A stretch of 40,103 nt of DNA from Bacteroides sp. (GTDB taxonomy: Bacteria; Bacteroidota; Bacteroidia; Bacteroidales; Bacteroidaceae), in assembly GCA_015060765.1 (NCBI GenBank), contig SUXW01000026.1, positions 1-40,103 on the forward strand, read 5' to 3'. Shown in pieces: positions 24,758 to 35,700 of the stretch; position 1 is the first letter of the stretch; each line of letters opens with the position of its first letter. Position numbers and translations under genes: made by a program. Below the pieces are notes generated by a model. That model saw nothing but the letters and a program-made list of their open reading frames with translations, was not told the origin of the DNA and did not search any database.

Positions 24758-27679
24758 TCAATAGCCAAAAATATCTTCGGTCTTCAGTTCGATAACAGTG
24801 CCGAGTTTCTTCAAAGCATCCATGTCGAGTTCCTTTTTATCACCCAAGATGGTGTAATAATAAGTGCGATCTTTCACCCACTTCTGTTGGAAATCAACTA
24901 CATCCTTCAAGGTCATGTTCTGAACATCGTTATACATGCGGATACGTGCATCTACATCATAACCTAAATCTTGTGCATTGATGTATGCCCAAATAACCGA
25001 TTCTTTAGTAATACGTTCAGTACGCAGACGGGCAATCATACCTTCCTTCGCCAACTTGAAAGCGGCTTCTGATTCGGGCATGTTGTTGATGATGTCGTTG
25101 AAGGTATGGATAGCATCTACCATCTTATCGTTCTGAGTAGCAATCTGAGTACGGAAGATGTAATTTTCACCCAATTTAGAAGGCTTGGCTAAAGTAGCAC
25201 CGGCCGAGTAAGCCAATCCGCGGCTTTCGCGCATTTCCTGGAAGACAATGGAGTTCATACCTCCGCCAAAGTATTCTACATAAAGCTGACGAACTGGCTC
25301 GATAGTCAAATCAAAGGTTTCACCACGGTTGGATATCTGCGACATGTAGATTTGCTTGGCTTCGTAAGGTGCCAGGAATACCTTGGTTTCATCGGTAATC
25401 TGTTGTTTGAATTCCACACCTACGGGGATTTCCTTCAACGCATCGGGCGTTTGATGTTCTTTTTCGAGTACGGTCAACACTTCGCTTTCGCTACTCGGAC
25501 CATAGTATACGATGCGATGCTTATAGTCGCTCAAATGGCATACGCGGTCTACCAATTCCTGCGGGTTCATACCCAACAGTTCGGCTTCAGTGAGTAAATT
25601 GGTGGCATTGTTCTTCGGGCCCCATTGTGCATAGAGATTCAAGCGGGAGAAGTTCTGCGATTGATTCAACTTAGCATTACGACGTGACTTGAGGATGTCA
25701 TTGGCCATGTTGATGTAGGCTTCCTTGTTCACTTGTGCATCACTCAAGAGCTTTTCGAGAAGGGACAATGCTTGTGGCATATTTTCGTTCAAACCGCTCA
25801 AGGAAACACGAGTACGTTCGCCACCGGTGGTTACAGAAAAGGCACATCCCATCTGGTGGAACTGGCTCTTCACTTCTTCGGGAGTCATATCGCTGGTTCC
25901 CAAGTATTCCAAATAGTCTACGGCTGTACCCAAGGCCTTATCGTGACGGTTACCCATATCGTACAAATAAGTGAGTTCAAAGATGTCGTTGGTTTCGTTC
26001 TTCTTGTAGAGTACAGGGATGTCCTTGTTAGTCTTCAATTGAGCCAAGTCCTTGTTGTAATCCAAGAATACAGGTTCTACGGGAGCCACTTCAGTTTGTT
26101 GGATTTCCTTCAAGAAAATGCTGGCGGTATCGCGATTCATCACAATTGGGGTAATTTGTGGCTTGGCAATCTTCTTTTCGTTAGGATCGGGACCTTGCTT
26201 CTTGTACAACACGGCAAGGTTGGTATCCTTCAAGTATTGGTTGGCAAAGGCTACAATGTCTTCCTTGGTAAACTTGGAAAGACGGTCGAGAGCGCTAACT
26301 TCATCGGCCCAGTCGGTACCGTTGACGAACGATTGTACAAACATATCGGCACGGCTATCGTTTTCTTCCAACTGACGTTGCATATAGAGCTTGAGAGTAT
26401 TGACAGTACCCTTCAACAAAACTTCATCGAATTCGCCGTTACGGAGCTTCTTCAATTCGCCCAACAGCAAATCTTTCACTTCGTCCAAAGTCTGTCCTTG
26501 CTTGGGGTATCCCTGCATCAGGAATACAGAGTAATCGCTGAGCGACATGGCCCCACTGGCGGCGGCCAATACCTTTTGTTGTTGCATCAAGTTCAAATCG
26601 ATAAGACCAGCCTGACCGTTATAAAGAATCTGTGAAAGCACAGTGAGCAATTCCATTTCTTTGCTTGCTGCACCTGGGAAGCGCCATGCCAAGGCTATCA
26701 TTTCAGCATCCAACCCCCATACTTCGCGAACGATAGGTTCGGTTATTTCGGTATCTTCTTTCGGAAGATTTAGCTTAGGAAGGTTGGGATTGGGTTGCAA
26801 ATGACCGAAATACTTGTCGATAGTGACAATCATTTCATCGGGATTGAAATCGCCCGAGAGGCAGATAGCCATGTTATTGGGCACATACCAAGTCTTGTAA
26901 TAGTTCTTAATGTTGGTAATGGAAGGATTCTTCAGGTGATCCTGTGTACCCAATACGGTTTGTGTACCGTAAGGATGGTTGGGGAAAAGAGCAGAGAGCA
27001 TGGCTTCCTGTAATTTGCGTGAATCGCGGGTAAGCGACATATTCTTTTCTTCGTACACCGTTTCGAGTTCGGTATGAAAACCACGAATAACGTTGTTTTC
27101 AAAGCGGTCGGCCTGAATCTTTGCCCAATTCTCAATCTGGTTGCTAGGGATATCTTCAATGTAGCAAGTTACATCAAAACTGGTGTAGGCATTGGTACCG
27201 TTGGCACCGATAGCAGCCATGAGCTTATCGTATTCATTGGGGATAGCCAACTTGGAAGCTTCATAACTCAAGCTGTCGATTACACGATAGATGGCCTTGC
27301 GTTCAGCCTCATCGGTAGTCTTGCGATACACTTCGAACTGTTGTTCAATCTGGTCGAGCAACGGTTTTTCGAGTTCGTAGTTCTGTGTACCGAACTTCTG
27401 GGTACCCTTGAACATGAGGTGTTCAAAGTAGTGCGCCAAACCAGTTGTTTCGGATGGGTCGTTCTTACCTCCCACGCGAACGGCAATGTATGTCTGGATG
27501 CGCGGCGTTTCCTTGTTTACTGTCATATAAACCTTCAACCCATTATCGAGGGTATAGATGCGTGCCTTGAGTGGATCATTGGGCACCGATTCGTAACTGT
27601 ACTTGTCCGAACAGCTAGCGAGTACTACTGCTACCAACATAAGGAGCAGCAAACTCTTGGATTTCAGTTGTTTTTTCAT
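24758..27679 (-). CDS. M16 family zinc peptidase, periplasmic lipoprotein
   Basis: 973 residues. A lipoprotein signal ends LASC, with Cys23 as the lipidation site. The inverted zinc motif HxxEH is HYFEH at His83, Glu86 and His87; the downstream Glu-containing block ELETVYEEKN (about 204-213) supplies the third ligand. The length corresponds to two tandem M16 units, an active N-terminal half and a non-catalytic C-terminal half with SRGLAYSAGA. Such enzymes cut peptides inside a closed clamshell. The cell substrate is unknown. The gene has its own good promoter, partly inside the end of recO. Confidence 0.92.
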   Translation of the reverse strand: MKKQLKSKSLLLLMLVAVVLASCSDKYSYESVPNDPLKARIYTLDNGLKVYMTVNKETPRIQTYIAVRVGGKNDPSETTGLAHYFEHLMFKGTQKFGTQNYELEKPLLDQIEQQFEVYRKTTDEAERKAIYRVIDSLSYEASKLAIPNEYDKLMAAIGANGTNAYTSFDVTCYIEDIPSNQIENWAKIQADRFENNVIRGFHTELETVYEEKNMSLTRDSRKLQEAMLSALFPNHPYGTQTVLGTQDHLKNPSITNIKNYYKTWYVPNNMAICLSGDFNPDEMIVTIDKYFGHLQPNPNLPKLNLPKEDTEITEPIVREVWGLDAEMIALAWRFPGAASKEMELLTVLSQILYNGQAGLIDLNLMQQQKVLAAASGAMSLSDYSVFLMQGYPKQGQTLDEVKDLLLGELKKLRNGEFDEVLLKGTVNTLKLYMQRQLEENDSRADMFVQSFVNGTDWADEVSALDRLSKFTKEDIVAFANQYLKDTNLAVLYKKQGPDPNEKKIAKPQITPIVMNRDTASIFLKEIQQTEVAPVEPVFLDYNKDLAQLKTNKDIPVLYKKNETNDIFELTYLYDMGNRHDKALGTAVDYLEYLGTSDMTPEEVKSQFHQMGCAFSVTTGGERTRVSLSGLNENMPQALSLLEKLLSDAQVNKEAYINMANDILKSRRNAKLNQSQNFSRLNLYAQWGPKNNATNLLTEAELLGMNPQELVDRVCHLSDYKHRIVYYGPSSESEVLTVLEKEHQTPDALKEIPVGVEFKQQITDETKVFLAPYEAKQIYMSQISNRGETFDLTIEPVRQLYVEYFGGGMNSIVFQEMRESRGLAYSAGATLAKPSKLGENYIFRTQIATQNDKMVDAIHTFNDIINNMPESEAAFKLAKEGMIARLRTERITKESVIWAYINAQDLGYDVDARIRMYNDVQNMTLKDVVDFQQKWVKDRTYYYTILGDKKELDMDALKKLGTVIELKTEDIFGY

Positions 27680-27705
27680 ACCTCTTTCATTTAAATAAAC
27701 TACGG

Positions 27706-27736
27706 CAAAGATAGGTATTTTATAGCTTCAATCAAA
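27706..27736 (-). promoter_or_regulatory. Promoter of the M16 peptidase gene
   Basis: On the minus strand TTTG (27736-27733), 19 bases, then TATCTTTG (27713-27706): an exact match to the Bacteroides -33/-7 pattern. Transcription would begin around 27699, some 20 bases before the ATG. The -33 box lies in the last codons of recO. Confidence 0.75.
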
Positions 27737-28453
27737 CAATTCCTGAAGAACCTCCAAAGATTTCAACAAAGGAAAATCAGGAAGATGCAGACGATAATAA
27801 TCGTTGATAACCGTAAGACAACGATTGCGTTCGTTTCGATTCATGGTAAACAGATGCATGGTATCGTAATTCATACGAAGGAGCAGACGGATACGAGCAG
27901 CCTCATCGGGTTTCAAGAAAGCGCCACCCACGGGAGAGGATAAAGTAAAGCAGGCATTAAGCATATCAAAACAACAACCTTCCTGATAGAAATCCAAATT
28001 GGGATACAAACCCAAAAAACGAGAAAGACGCATCAGAAAGACCAAATGGAAATTGGAGAAACCGGATTCGCATTCATCCAACCACCGGATGGAATGTTGC
28101 AAATAGGCAAACAAGGGTCCATCGGGTTCTTCCTCGCGTAAAGCACGATATAGGAATTCTGCCAAATACATTGCTATAGCCGATTTATAAGGATGATAAG
28201 GTAAAGAGCGGAAAGGATATAATGATTTGGCTTCCTTTATATAATGTAACCGAGAAGTGGGACGAAGGTCGGTTTCCAACTCCACCATGGCCAACGGCTG
28301 GAATAATATAGGACGCACTCCACTCTTACGCGACTTGGGAATTCTTACAAGAAAAGAAATCCGCCCATTCTGACGCGTATAAACGTGCACAATGTTCGAT
28401 ACATCGTTGAATTTCAAGGTATGCAGTACGATTCCTGTTACTTTCTGATACAT
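27728..28453 (-). CDS. recO: DNA repair protein RecO
   Basis: 241 residues from the ATG at 28451-28453 ([17 protein letters not shown]), the usual RecO start with its OB-fold N-terminus. A frame opening seven codons earlier (28474) adds residues without family match. RecO loads RecA on SSB-coated single-stranded DNA with RecR in gap repair. A CC...C cluster ([10 protein letters not shown]) lies where the family carries its cysteine-rich region. It sits 48 bases upstream of the M16 gene on the same strand. Confidence 0.92.
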   Translation of the reverse strand: MYQKVTGIVLHTLKFNDVSNIVHVYTRQNGRISFLVRIPKSRKSGVRPILFQPLAMVELETDLRPTSRLHYIKEAKSLYPFRSLPYHPYKSAIAMYLAEFLYRALREEEPDGPLFAYLQHSIRWLDECESGFSNFHLVFLMRLSRFLGLYPNLDFYQEGCCFDMLNACFTLSSPVGGAFLKPDEAARIRLLLRMNYDTMHLFTMNRNERNRCLTVINDYYRLHLPDFPLLKSLEVLQELFD

Positions 28454-28535
28454 GATTAGAATGTCATAACTCAACTACAAAAGTAAAAAAAAACAAGGAA
28501 TTTACAAGAAAAGAAAGATTTTTTCTTCAGAATGT

Positions 28536-28566
28536 TTTGTCAATTCAAAAAGACTTTCTACCTTTG
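28536..28566 (+). promoter_or_regulatory. Promoter of the tRNA-Asp/tRNA-Glu unit
   Basis: TTTG (28536-28539), 19 bases, TACCTTTG (28559-28566), an exact Bacteroides-type promoter. Transcription should begin near 28573, about 30 bases before tRNA-Asp. Confidence 0.8.
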
Positions 28567-28604
28567 CAATCGCTTTCAGAAAAAAGAGAGCAAACCTTCG
28601 AATT

Positions 28605-28681
28605 GGTGTGGTAGTTCAGCTGGTTAGAATACCTGCCTGTCACGCAGGGGGTCGCGGGTTCGAGTCCCGTCCATACCGCCA
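28605..28681 (+). tRNA. tRNA-Asp (GTC)
   Basis: Cloverleaf is complete: acceptor GGTGTGG with CCATACC (one G-T pair), anticodon loop CTGTCAC giving GTC, T-arm GCGGGTTCGAGTCCCGT, discriminator G. The 3' CCA is encoded (28679-28681). Confidence 0.95.
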
Positions 28682-28682
28682 A

Positions 28683-28704
28683 ATCCGCCAAGGCGGATAT
28701 TTTT
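28683..28704 (+). terminator. Small hairpin between the two tRNAs
   Basis: ATCCGCC and GGCGGAT separated by two bases (the effective loop is larger), followed by ATTTTT. It could be a weak terminator or a processing signal. TATTTTTG at 28698-28705 also resembles a -7 box, but no -33 box fits. Confidence 0.4.
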
Positions 28705-28711
28705 GAAGGAT

Positions 28712-28783
28712 GGTCCGTTCGTATATCGGTTAGTACTCAAGATTTTCATTCTTGCAAGGGGGGTTCGATTCCCCCACGGACTA
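28712..28783 (+). tRNA. tRNA-Glu (TTC)
   Basis: Acceptor GGTCCGT with ACGGACT (G-T at the end pair), anticodon stem CAAGA/TCTTG with loop TTTTCAT giving TTC, T-arm GGGGGTTCGATTCCCCC, discriminator A. No CCA is encoded (CTT follows), so the end must be added by the CCA-adding enzyme. Confidence 0.95.
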
Positions 28784-28831
28784 CTTAACAAGAAAAAAAA
28801 ATTAAAGAACAATTTAAAAAGATTAGTCGAG

Positions 28832-29086
28832 ATGGCAAATCACAAATCATCAATCAAGAGAATCAGACAAGAAGAAAAGAGAAGACTTCATAACCGCTAT
28901 TACGCTAAGACTATGCGTAACGCTGTTAGAAAGCTCCGTGCAACTACAGACAAGGCTGAAGCCGTTGCCATGTACCCAAAGGTACAGAAGATGTTGGATA
29001 AGTTAGCTAAGGTTAACATCATCCACAAGAACAAAGCTTCTAACTTGAAGTCTAAATTGGCTGCTCACATCAGCAAATTAGGATAA
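28832..29086 (+). CDS. rpsT: 30S ribosomal protein S20
   Basis: 84 residues starting [18 protein letters not shown], the usual start of S20, lysine and arginine rich, helical. The frame extends upstream to 28703 but that part runs through tRNA-Glu and is not coding. S20 binds 16S rRNA early in 30S assembly. It starts 49 bases after tRNA-Glu and may be read from the tRNA promoter. Confidence 0.97.
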   Translation: MANHKSSIKRIRQEEKRRLHNRYYAKTMRNAVRKLRATTDKAEAVAMYPKVQKMLDKLAKVNIIHKNKASNLKSKLAAHISKLG

Positions 29087-29113
29087 GCATTGTCTTACCC
29101 ATAATGATAAATT

Positions 29114-29141
29114 AGGCTGAACCAAAAGGTTCGGCCTTTTG
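29114..29141 (+). terminator. Terminator after rpsT
   Basis: AGGCTGAACC and GGTTCGGCCT with an AAAA loop, then TTT. One G-T pair; a classic compact hairpin. Confidence 0.85.
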
Positions 29142-29219
29142 TCATTTAGACACCCCCAACCTCATTTACCCACCCAAAAAGCTATTTTCGTTTTCTTCAT
29201 AAAAATACATCAAAAACAC

Positions 29220-29250
29220 TTCGTTGTTTGTAGATTTTTCCGTATCTTTG
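29220..29250 (+). promoter_or_regulatory. Putative gyrB promoter
   Basis: TATCTTTG at 29243-29250 matches the -7 consensus, with TTCG (one off TTTG) 19 bases upstream at 29220-29223. The ATG of gyrB is 27 bases after the -7 box. Confidence 0.6.
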
Positions 29251-29258
29251 AAACATGA

Positions 29259-31256
<1,998 letters not shown>

Positions 31257-31306
31257 TTTGTTTCATATTAATTTTTAAATCCATCCTCACATCTTACAAA
31301 TGAGGC

Positions 31307-31340
31307 AGTCCCGATTCCTTTTTGGTCTCGGGACTTTTTT
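31307..31340 (+). terminator. Terminator after gyrB
   Basis: AGTCCCGA (31307-31314) pairs with TCGGGACT (31328-31335), followed by a T run through 31340. Confidence 0.85.
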
Positions 31341-31501
31341 ATTTCCTTTATAAAAATAACCACACCCCTTTTTCAACAGCCTCCCCAAAACATCGATGAA
31401 ATGGACAGAAATTAGATATTTCCACACGAATCCTTTCTTCCGATGAACAAACATTTCTTATATTTTTTATTTATCATGTACTTAATTAAAAAAGAAAATC
31501 T

Positions 31502-31509
31502 TAAATTTG
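31502..31509 (+). promoter_or_regulatory. Putative -7 box for the glucanotransferase gene
   Basis: TAAATTTG, 31 bases before the ATG, with no -33 TTTG at the normal distance. The 283-base gap 31257-31539 otherwise holds the gyrB terminator and AT-rich sequence. Confidence 0.4.
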
Positions 31510-31539
31510 GCTATCGATTATCATTAAAACATTATAACC

Positions 31540-34215
31540 ATGAAACTCACCTTTCAGATTGAATACCGTACAGCATGGGGCGAAACAATCGGCGTCATGC
31601 TTGAAGGTCAGGAAAATTCTCCTATATCGTTGGAAACATCCAACGGCATCCAATGGGAAGGAAGTGCCGAAATGGACGACGCACCAGCAGGTATCCCCCT
31701 TACCTATCGTTATGGTGTATTCCGTGACGGTCAATGTATCCGCCGTGAAAGTGGAACAATGGCACACATCTTCTGCCCTGGTAAAAAACGTAATTGCCAC
31801 TACATCCTAAACGATGCTTGGAAAGACCTTCCAAACGCATCGCATCTCTATAGTTCCGCATTCAGCGGCGACAATACCCCGAAAGCGCCGAAAGCGGCCC
31901 TACCCGGAGAAAGCAACGTGGTGTTCCGTGCATTATGTCCCTGTTTGCACCACCGCAAACAAGTATTGGGTATTTGCGGTAAAGGGGAAACTTTAGGCAA
32001 TTGGGACATGCTACGGCCTGTGCCTATGGAAGAAATTCAAGCCAATGAATGGGTAGTAACCATCGATTCCAAGAAATTGGAGAACCAACAAGAGTTCAAA
32101 TTTGTAGCCGTGGATCCCATCACAGGTAAGGCCGAAGAATGGGAAACCGGACTTAACCGTACGTTATATATTGACAACTTGCGAAAAGGTGAAGTATACC
32201 TCACTAAAGAAATGGAAGTACACTTTGAATCCATATCGAGAAAAGTAGCAGGAACGGCCATTCCCGTCTTCTCACTTCGTAGTGAAGGCAGTTTTGGTGT
32301 AGGCGACTTCGGCGACTTGAAGACACTCATCGACTGGGCGGAACATACCCATCAACAAGCGGTACAGATTCTACCCATCAACGATACAACCATTACCAAT
32401 ACATGGATGGATTCTTATCCATACAATAGTATCTCTATTTATGCCTTCCACCCCATGTATATAGACATCCGCCAATTGGGCAAGTTAAAAGACAAAGAGG
32501 CAGAAGCCGTATACGAAGCCAAACGTGTGGAATTAAATGTTCTTCCACAAATTGATTATGAAGCAGTAAACAACGCCAAACGTGCCTATATCCGATTGAT
32601 GTTTGAACAAACCGGCAAGAAAGTACTGGCATCGGCCGATTTCAAGAAATTCTTCAAGGAAAACGAACATTGGCTTCTGCCCTATGCAGCCTTCTCACAT
32701 TTGAGAGACCTGTACGGAACACCCGATTTCAGCCAATGGCCCGAACATCAAGTGTACGACCCGAAAGCCATAGCATCCATGTGCGCTCCCGAAAGCAAAT
32801 GTTACTCGGCAATAGCATACTACTATTACGTACAATACAATTTGCACATCCAATTGTTGGATGCCGGCAACTATGCTCGCCAAAAAGGTATCATTTTCAA
32901 GGGCGATATTCCCATTGGTATCAGTCGCAATAGTGTAGAAGCTTGGATAGAACCATATTACTTCAACATGAACGGACAAGCCGGTGCGCCACCCGATCCA
33001 TTCTCTGCAAAAGGACAAAATTGGGGATTCCCCACTTATAATTGGGATGTGATGGAACAAGACAATTACTTGTGGTGGCAAAAGCGTTTCCGCAAGATGG
33101 CAGAATACTTCACCGCTTATCGTATCGACCATATATTGGGATTCTTCCGTATCTGGGAAATTCCTTTGCATTCGGTACATGGTTTACTCGGTCAGTTTGC
33201 TCCTGCCCTGCCCATGGGCATAGAAGAAATTGAAAGTTTCGGGCTTCACTTCCAGAAAGATTTCATGACACGTCCATTTATCAACGAAGATATTTTATGG
33301 AGAATGTTCGGTGAGAAAGCCGCTTACGTAAAGGATAATTTCTTGAAGCATAGTCACGATGACATTTGGGAAATGAAACCGGAATTTGATACCCAACGGA
33401 AGGTAGAAGCATGGTTTGCCGACAAGAAAGACGAAGAAAGTATGAATATAAAAGAAGGTGTCTACGCTTTGATCAGCAATGTATTGTTTGTGCCTGATCG
33501 CAAGAACCCTTCAACCTATCATCCTCGTATCACTGTACAGAGCGATTTCATCTATGAGCGTCTGAACGACCAGGAAAAGGATGCGTTCAACCGACTTTAC
33601 AATCATTATTACTACCAGCGCCACAACCAATTCTGGTATGGGGAAGCAATGAAAAAGTTGCCCATACTGACTCAATGTACTTCCATGTTAGTATGTGGAG
33701 AAGATTTAGGTATGGTACCCGATTGTGTACCCTGGGTCATGGAACAATTGCAGATCTTAAGCCTCGAAATCCAACGTATGCCAAAGAATCCTGAACATGA
33801 GTTCGGACACATTTGGGAATACCCTCTCCGCTCGGTTTGCACTATTTCGACACACGACATGGCCACCTTGCGCGGTTGGTGGGAAGAAGACATGGGACTT
33901 ACCGCCAATTATTACAACCACGTATTGGGACATTGGGGAGAGGTACCTGCTACCGCACCAGGAAGCATCTGTGAAGAAATTATTCGCCAGCATTTGAATT
34001 GTCCTTCACTCCTTTGTATCCTATCTTTCCAAGATTGGTTATCGATGGATGAGGAAATCCGCTACCCCGATGCACAAGCCGAACGCATTAACGTACCGGC
34101 CAATCCACGTCACTATTGGAGATATCGCATGCATCTTACATTAGAGGAATTGATGAAAAACAAATCCTTTAACGAAAAAATGCGTAGTATGATTGATGAA
34201 ACTGGTAGAAATTAA
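31540..34215 (+). CDS. malQ: 4-alpha-glucanotransferase (GH77) with N-terminal starch-binding modules
   Basis: 891 residues, much longer than bacterial MalQ without extra modules (~500-700). The first ~230 residues look like two CBM20-type beta-sandwich modules (MKLTFQIEYRTAWGETIGV; VVFRALCPCLHHRKQVLGIC with GNWD). The GH77 barrel follows, with the expected catalytic residues: Asp530 in YRIDHILGFFR (nucleophile), Glu721 in CGEDLGM (acid/base) and Asp773 in THDMATLRGWW. The architecture resembles plant cytosolic DPE2. The enzyme transfers glucan segments between maltodextrins in the cytosol, and no signal peptide is seen. The downstream transporter starts 18 bases later, so import and processing are likely co-expressed. 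Confidence 0.93.
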   Translation: MKLTFQIEYRTAWGETIGVMLEGQENSPISLETSNGIQWEGSAEMDDAPAGIPLTYRYGVFRDGQCIRRESGTMAHIFCPGKKRNCHYILNDAWKDLPNASHLYSSAFSGDNTPKAPKAALPGESNVVFRALCPCLHHRKQVLGICGKGETLGNWDMLRPVPMEEIQANEWVVTIDSKKLENQQEFKFVAVDPITGKAEEWETGLNRTLYIDNLRKGEVYLTKEMEVHFESISRKVAGTAIPVFSLRSEGSFGVGDFGDLKTLIDWAEHTHQQAVQILPINDTTITNTWMDSYPYNSISIYAFHPMYIDIRQLGKLKDKEAEAVYEAKRVELNVLPQIDYEAVNNAKRAYIRLMFEQTGKKVLASADFKKFFKENEHWLLPYAAFSHLRDLYGTPDFSQWPEHQVYDPKAIASMCAPESKCYSAIAYYYYVQYNLHIQLLDAGNYARQKGIIFKGDIPIGISRNSVEAWIEPYYFNMNGQAGAPPDPFSAKGQNWGFPTYNWDVMEQDNYLWWQKRFRKMAEYFTAYRIDHILGFFRIWEIPLHSVHGLLGQFAPALPMGIEEIESFGLHFQKDFMTRPFINEDILWRMFGEKAAYVKDNFLKHSHDDIWEMKPEFDTQRKVEAWFADKKDEESMNIKEGVYALISNVLFVPDRKNPSTYHPRITVQSDFIYERLNDQEKDAFNRLYNHYYYQRHNQFWYGEAMKKLPILTQCTSMLVCGEDLGMVPDCVPWVMEQLQILSLEIQRMPKNPEHEFGHIWEYPLRSVCTISTHDMATLRGWWEEDMGLTANYYNHVLGHWGEVPATAPGSICEEIIRQHLNCPSLLCILSFQDWLSMDEEIRYPDAQAERINVPANPRHYWRYRMHLTLEELMKNKSFNEKMRSMIDETGRN

Positions 34216-34233
34216 TTCCAAACGAACATTATC

Positions 34234-35586
34234 ATGAAGAAAATACCCGATTTAAGTTTTTGGAAGCTATGGAACATTAGCTTCGGTTTCTTTGGCGTAC
34301 AGATTGCTTATGCACTACAAAGCGCCAACATCAGCCGTATCTTCTCTACCCTCGGAGCGGATCCGCACGACCTGAGTTATTTCTGGATATTGCCTCCCTT
34401 GGCAGGTATCATTGTACAACCCATCATCGGTGCTATGAGTGACCGTACCTGGACACGTTTCGGACGTCGCATTCCTTATTTGTTTGTCGGTGCATTGGTA
34501 GCTGTAGCGGTAATGTGCCTACTTCCCAATGCCGGTAGTTTTGGAATGTCGGTAGGAGCAGCTATGATATTCGGTTTAGTGTCGTTGATGTTTCTCGACA
34601 CCTCCATCAACATGGCCATGCAACCATTTAAGATGATGGTAGGCGACATGGTCAATGAAAAACAGAAAGGATTGGCTTATTCCATTCAAAGTTTCTTGTG
34701 TAATGCAGGGAGCTTGGCCGGATACATTTTTCCGTTCCTGTTTGCTACTATCGGAATCAGTAACATTGCCCCTAAAGGTGTGATACCCGATTCGGTTATC
34801 TACTCATTCTATGTAGGAGCAGTGATCCTCATTTTATGTGTTATCTACACTTCGATAAAGGTGAAGGAATATCCTCCCCAACTTTATGCAGAGTATCATG
34901 GAATTGACCAGAACGATAAGAAAGAAGAAAAGACCAATATGTTCAAACTTTTGGTTAAAGCTCCAAAAGCATTCTGGACAGTAGGTTTAGTACAATTCTT
35001 CTGCTGGGCAGCCTTTATGTTCATGTGGACTTATACCAATGGTACGGTAGCTTCTAACGTATTCGACGCACCCTCCATTCTGAATGCAACAGGTGCTACG
35101 GTAATTGATACGGCATCCGAGCAATATCAAGCGGCTGGCGACTGGGTAGGTATTCTGTTTGCCGTACAAGCTATCGGATCTGTAATATGGGCCACCATCA
35201 TTCCACAATTCAAGAGTTTGAAGTTGGCTTATGTAGTCAGTCTGATATTAGGAGGTATAGGATTCATATCCATTCTCTTTATCCAAGACCAATACGCCTT
35301 ATTTGTTTCCTTCCTATTGATAGGATGTGCATGGGCAGCGATGTTGGCTTTGCCATTCACTATCTTGACCAATGCTTTGACTGGTGGCCACATGGGAACA
35401 TATTTGGGATTGTTCAACGGTACCATTTGCATACCTCAGATAGTAGCCGCCTCATTGGGTGGATTAATACTAAAACAATTTACTACAGAAGGAACCGTTC
35501 CTCCCGAAGTAAATATGTTGGTATTGGCCGGTATCTTCCTCTTTATAGGTGCATGTTGCGTCAGCATTATTAAGGAAAAGAAATAA
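34234..35586 (+). CDS. MFS sugar transporter, probably maltose or maltodextrin
   Basis: 450 residues with about 12 membrane spans. The loop between spans 2 and 3 carries the MFS signature GAMSDRTWTRFGRRIPY, the form seen in SLC45/GPH-like sugar:cation symporters. The substrate is inferred from context only: the gene follows the GH77 enzyme and faces susR and susA. It would move sugars released in the periplasm across the inner membrane. A long hairpin terminator follows. Confidence 0.85.
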   Translation: MKKIPDLSFWKLWNISFGFFGVQIAYALQSANISRIFSTLGADPHDLSYFWILPPLAGIIVQPIIGAMSDRTWTRFGRRIPYLFVGALVAVAVMCLLPNAGSFGMSVGAAMIFGLVSLMFLDTSINMAMQPFKMMVGDMVNEKQKGLAYSIQSFLCNAGSLAGYIFPFLFATIGISNIAPKGVIPDSVIYSFYVGAVILILCVIYTSIKVKEYPPQLYAEYHGIDQNDKKEEKTNMFKLLVKAPKAFWTVGLVQFFCWAAFMFMWTYTNGTVASNVFDAPSILNATGATVIDTASEQYQAAGDWVGILFAVQAIGSVIWATIIPQFKSLKLAYVVSLILGGIGFISILFIQDQYALFVSFLLIGCAWAAMLALPFTILTNALTGGHMGTYLGLFNGTICIPQIVAASLGGLILKQFTTEGTVPPEVNMLVLAGIFLFIGACCVSIIKEKK

Positions 35587-35601
35587 CAATTAAATCATTA
35601 C

Positions 35602-35655
35602 ACATCGTTTTCCTCCCCGTAGAACAATGTTTTCCGTGGAAGAAAACGATGTTTT
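35602..35655 (+). terminator. Terminator after the MFS transporter gene
   Basis: ACATCGTTTTC (35602-35612) pairs with GAAAACGATGT (35642-35652), then TTTT. It lies between convergent genes and could also act on the susR transcript from the other side, although that side lacks a T run. Confidence 0.7.
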
Positions 35656-35700
35656 ATAAACCAACGCCACTCAATTTACTATTTTGTACCCGATGAAGGG

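Noticed and set aside
25733..26635. 300-codon plus-strand frame
   Set aside because: Lies wholly antisense to the M16 peptidase, with no family features and the composition of a reversed coding strand.
28698..28705. Possible promoter between the two tRNAs
   Set aside because: It matches TAnnTTTG but lacks a -33 box and coincides with the T run of a hairpin; evidence is too weak for a separate promoter.
28703..28831. Extended start for rpsT
   Set aside because: The extension runs through tRNA-Glu; S20 begins at MANHKSS.
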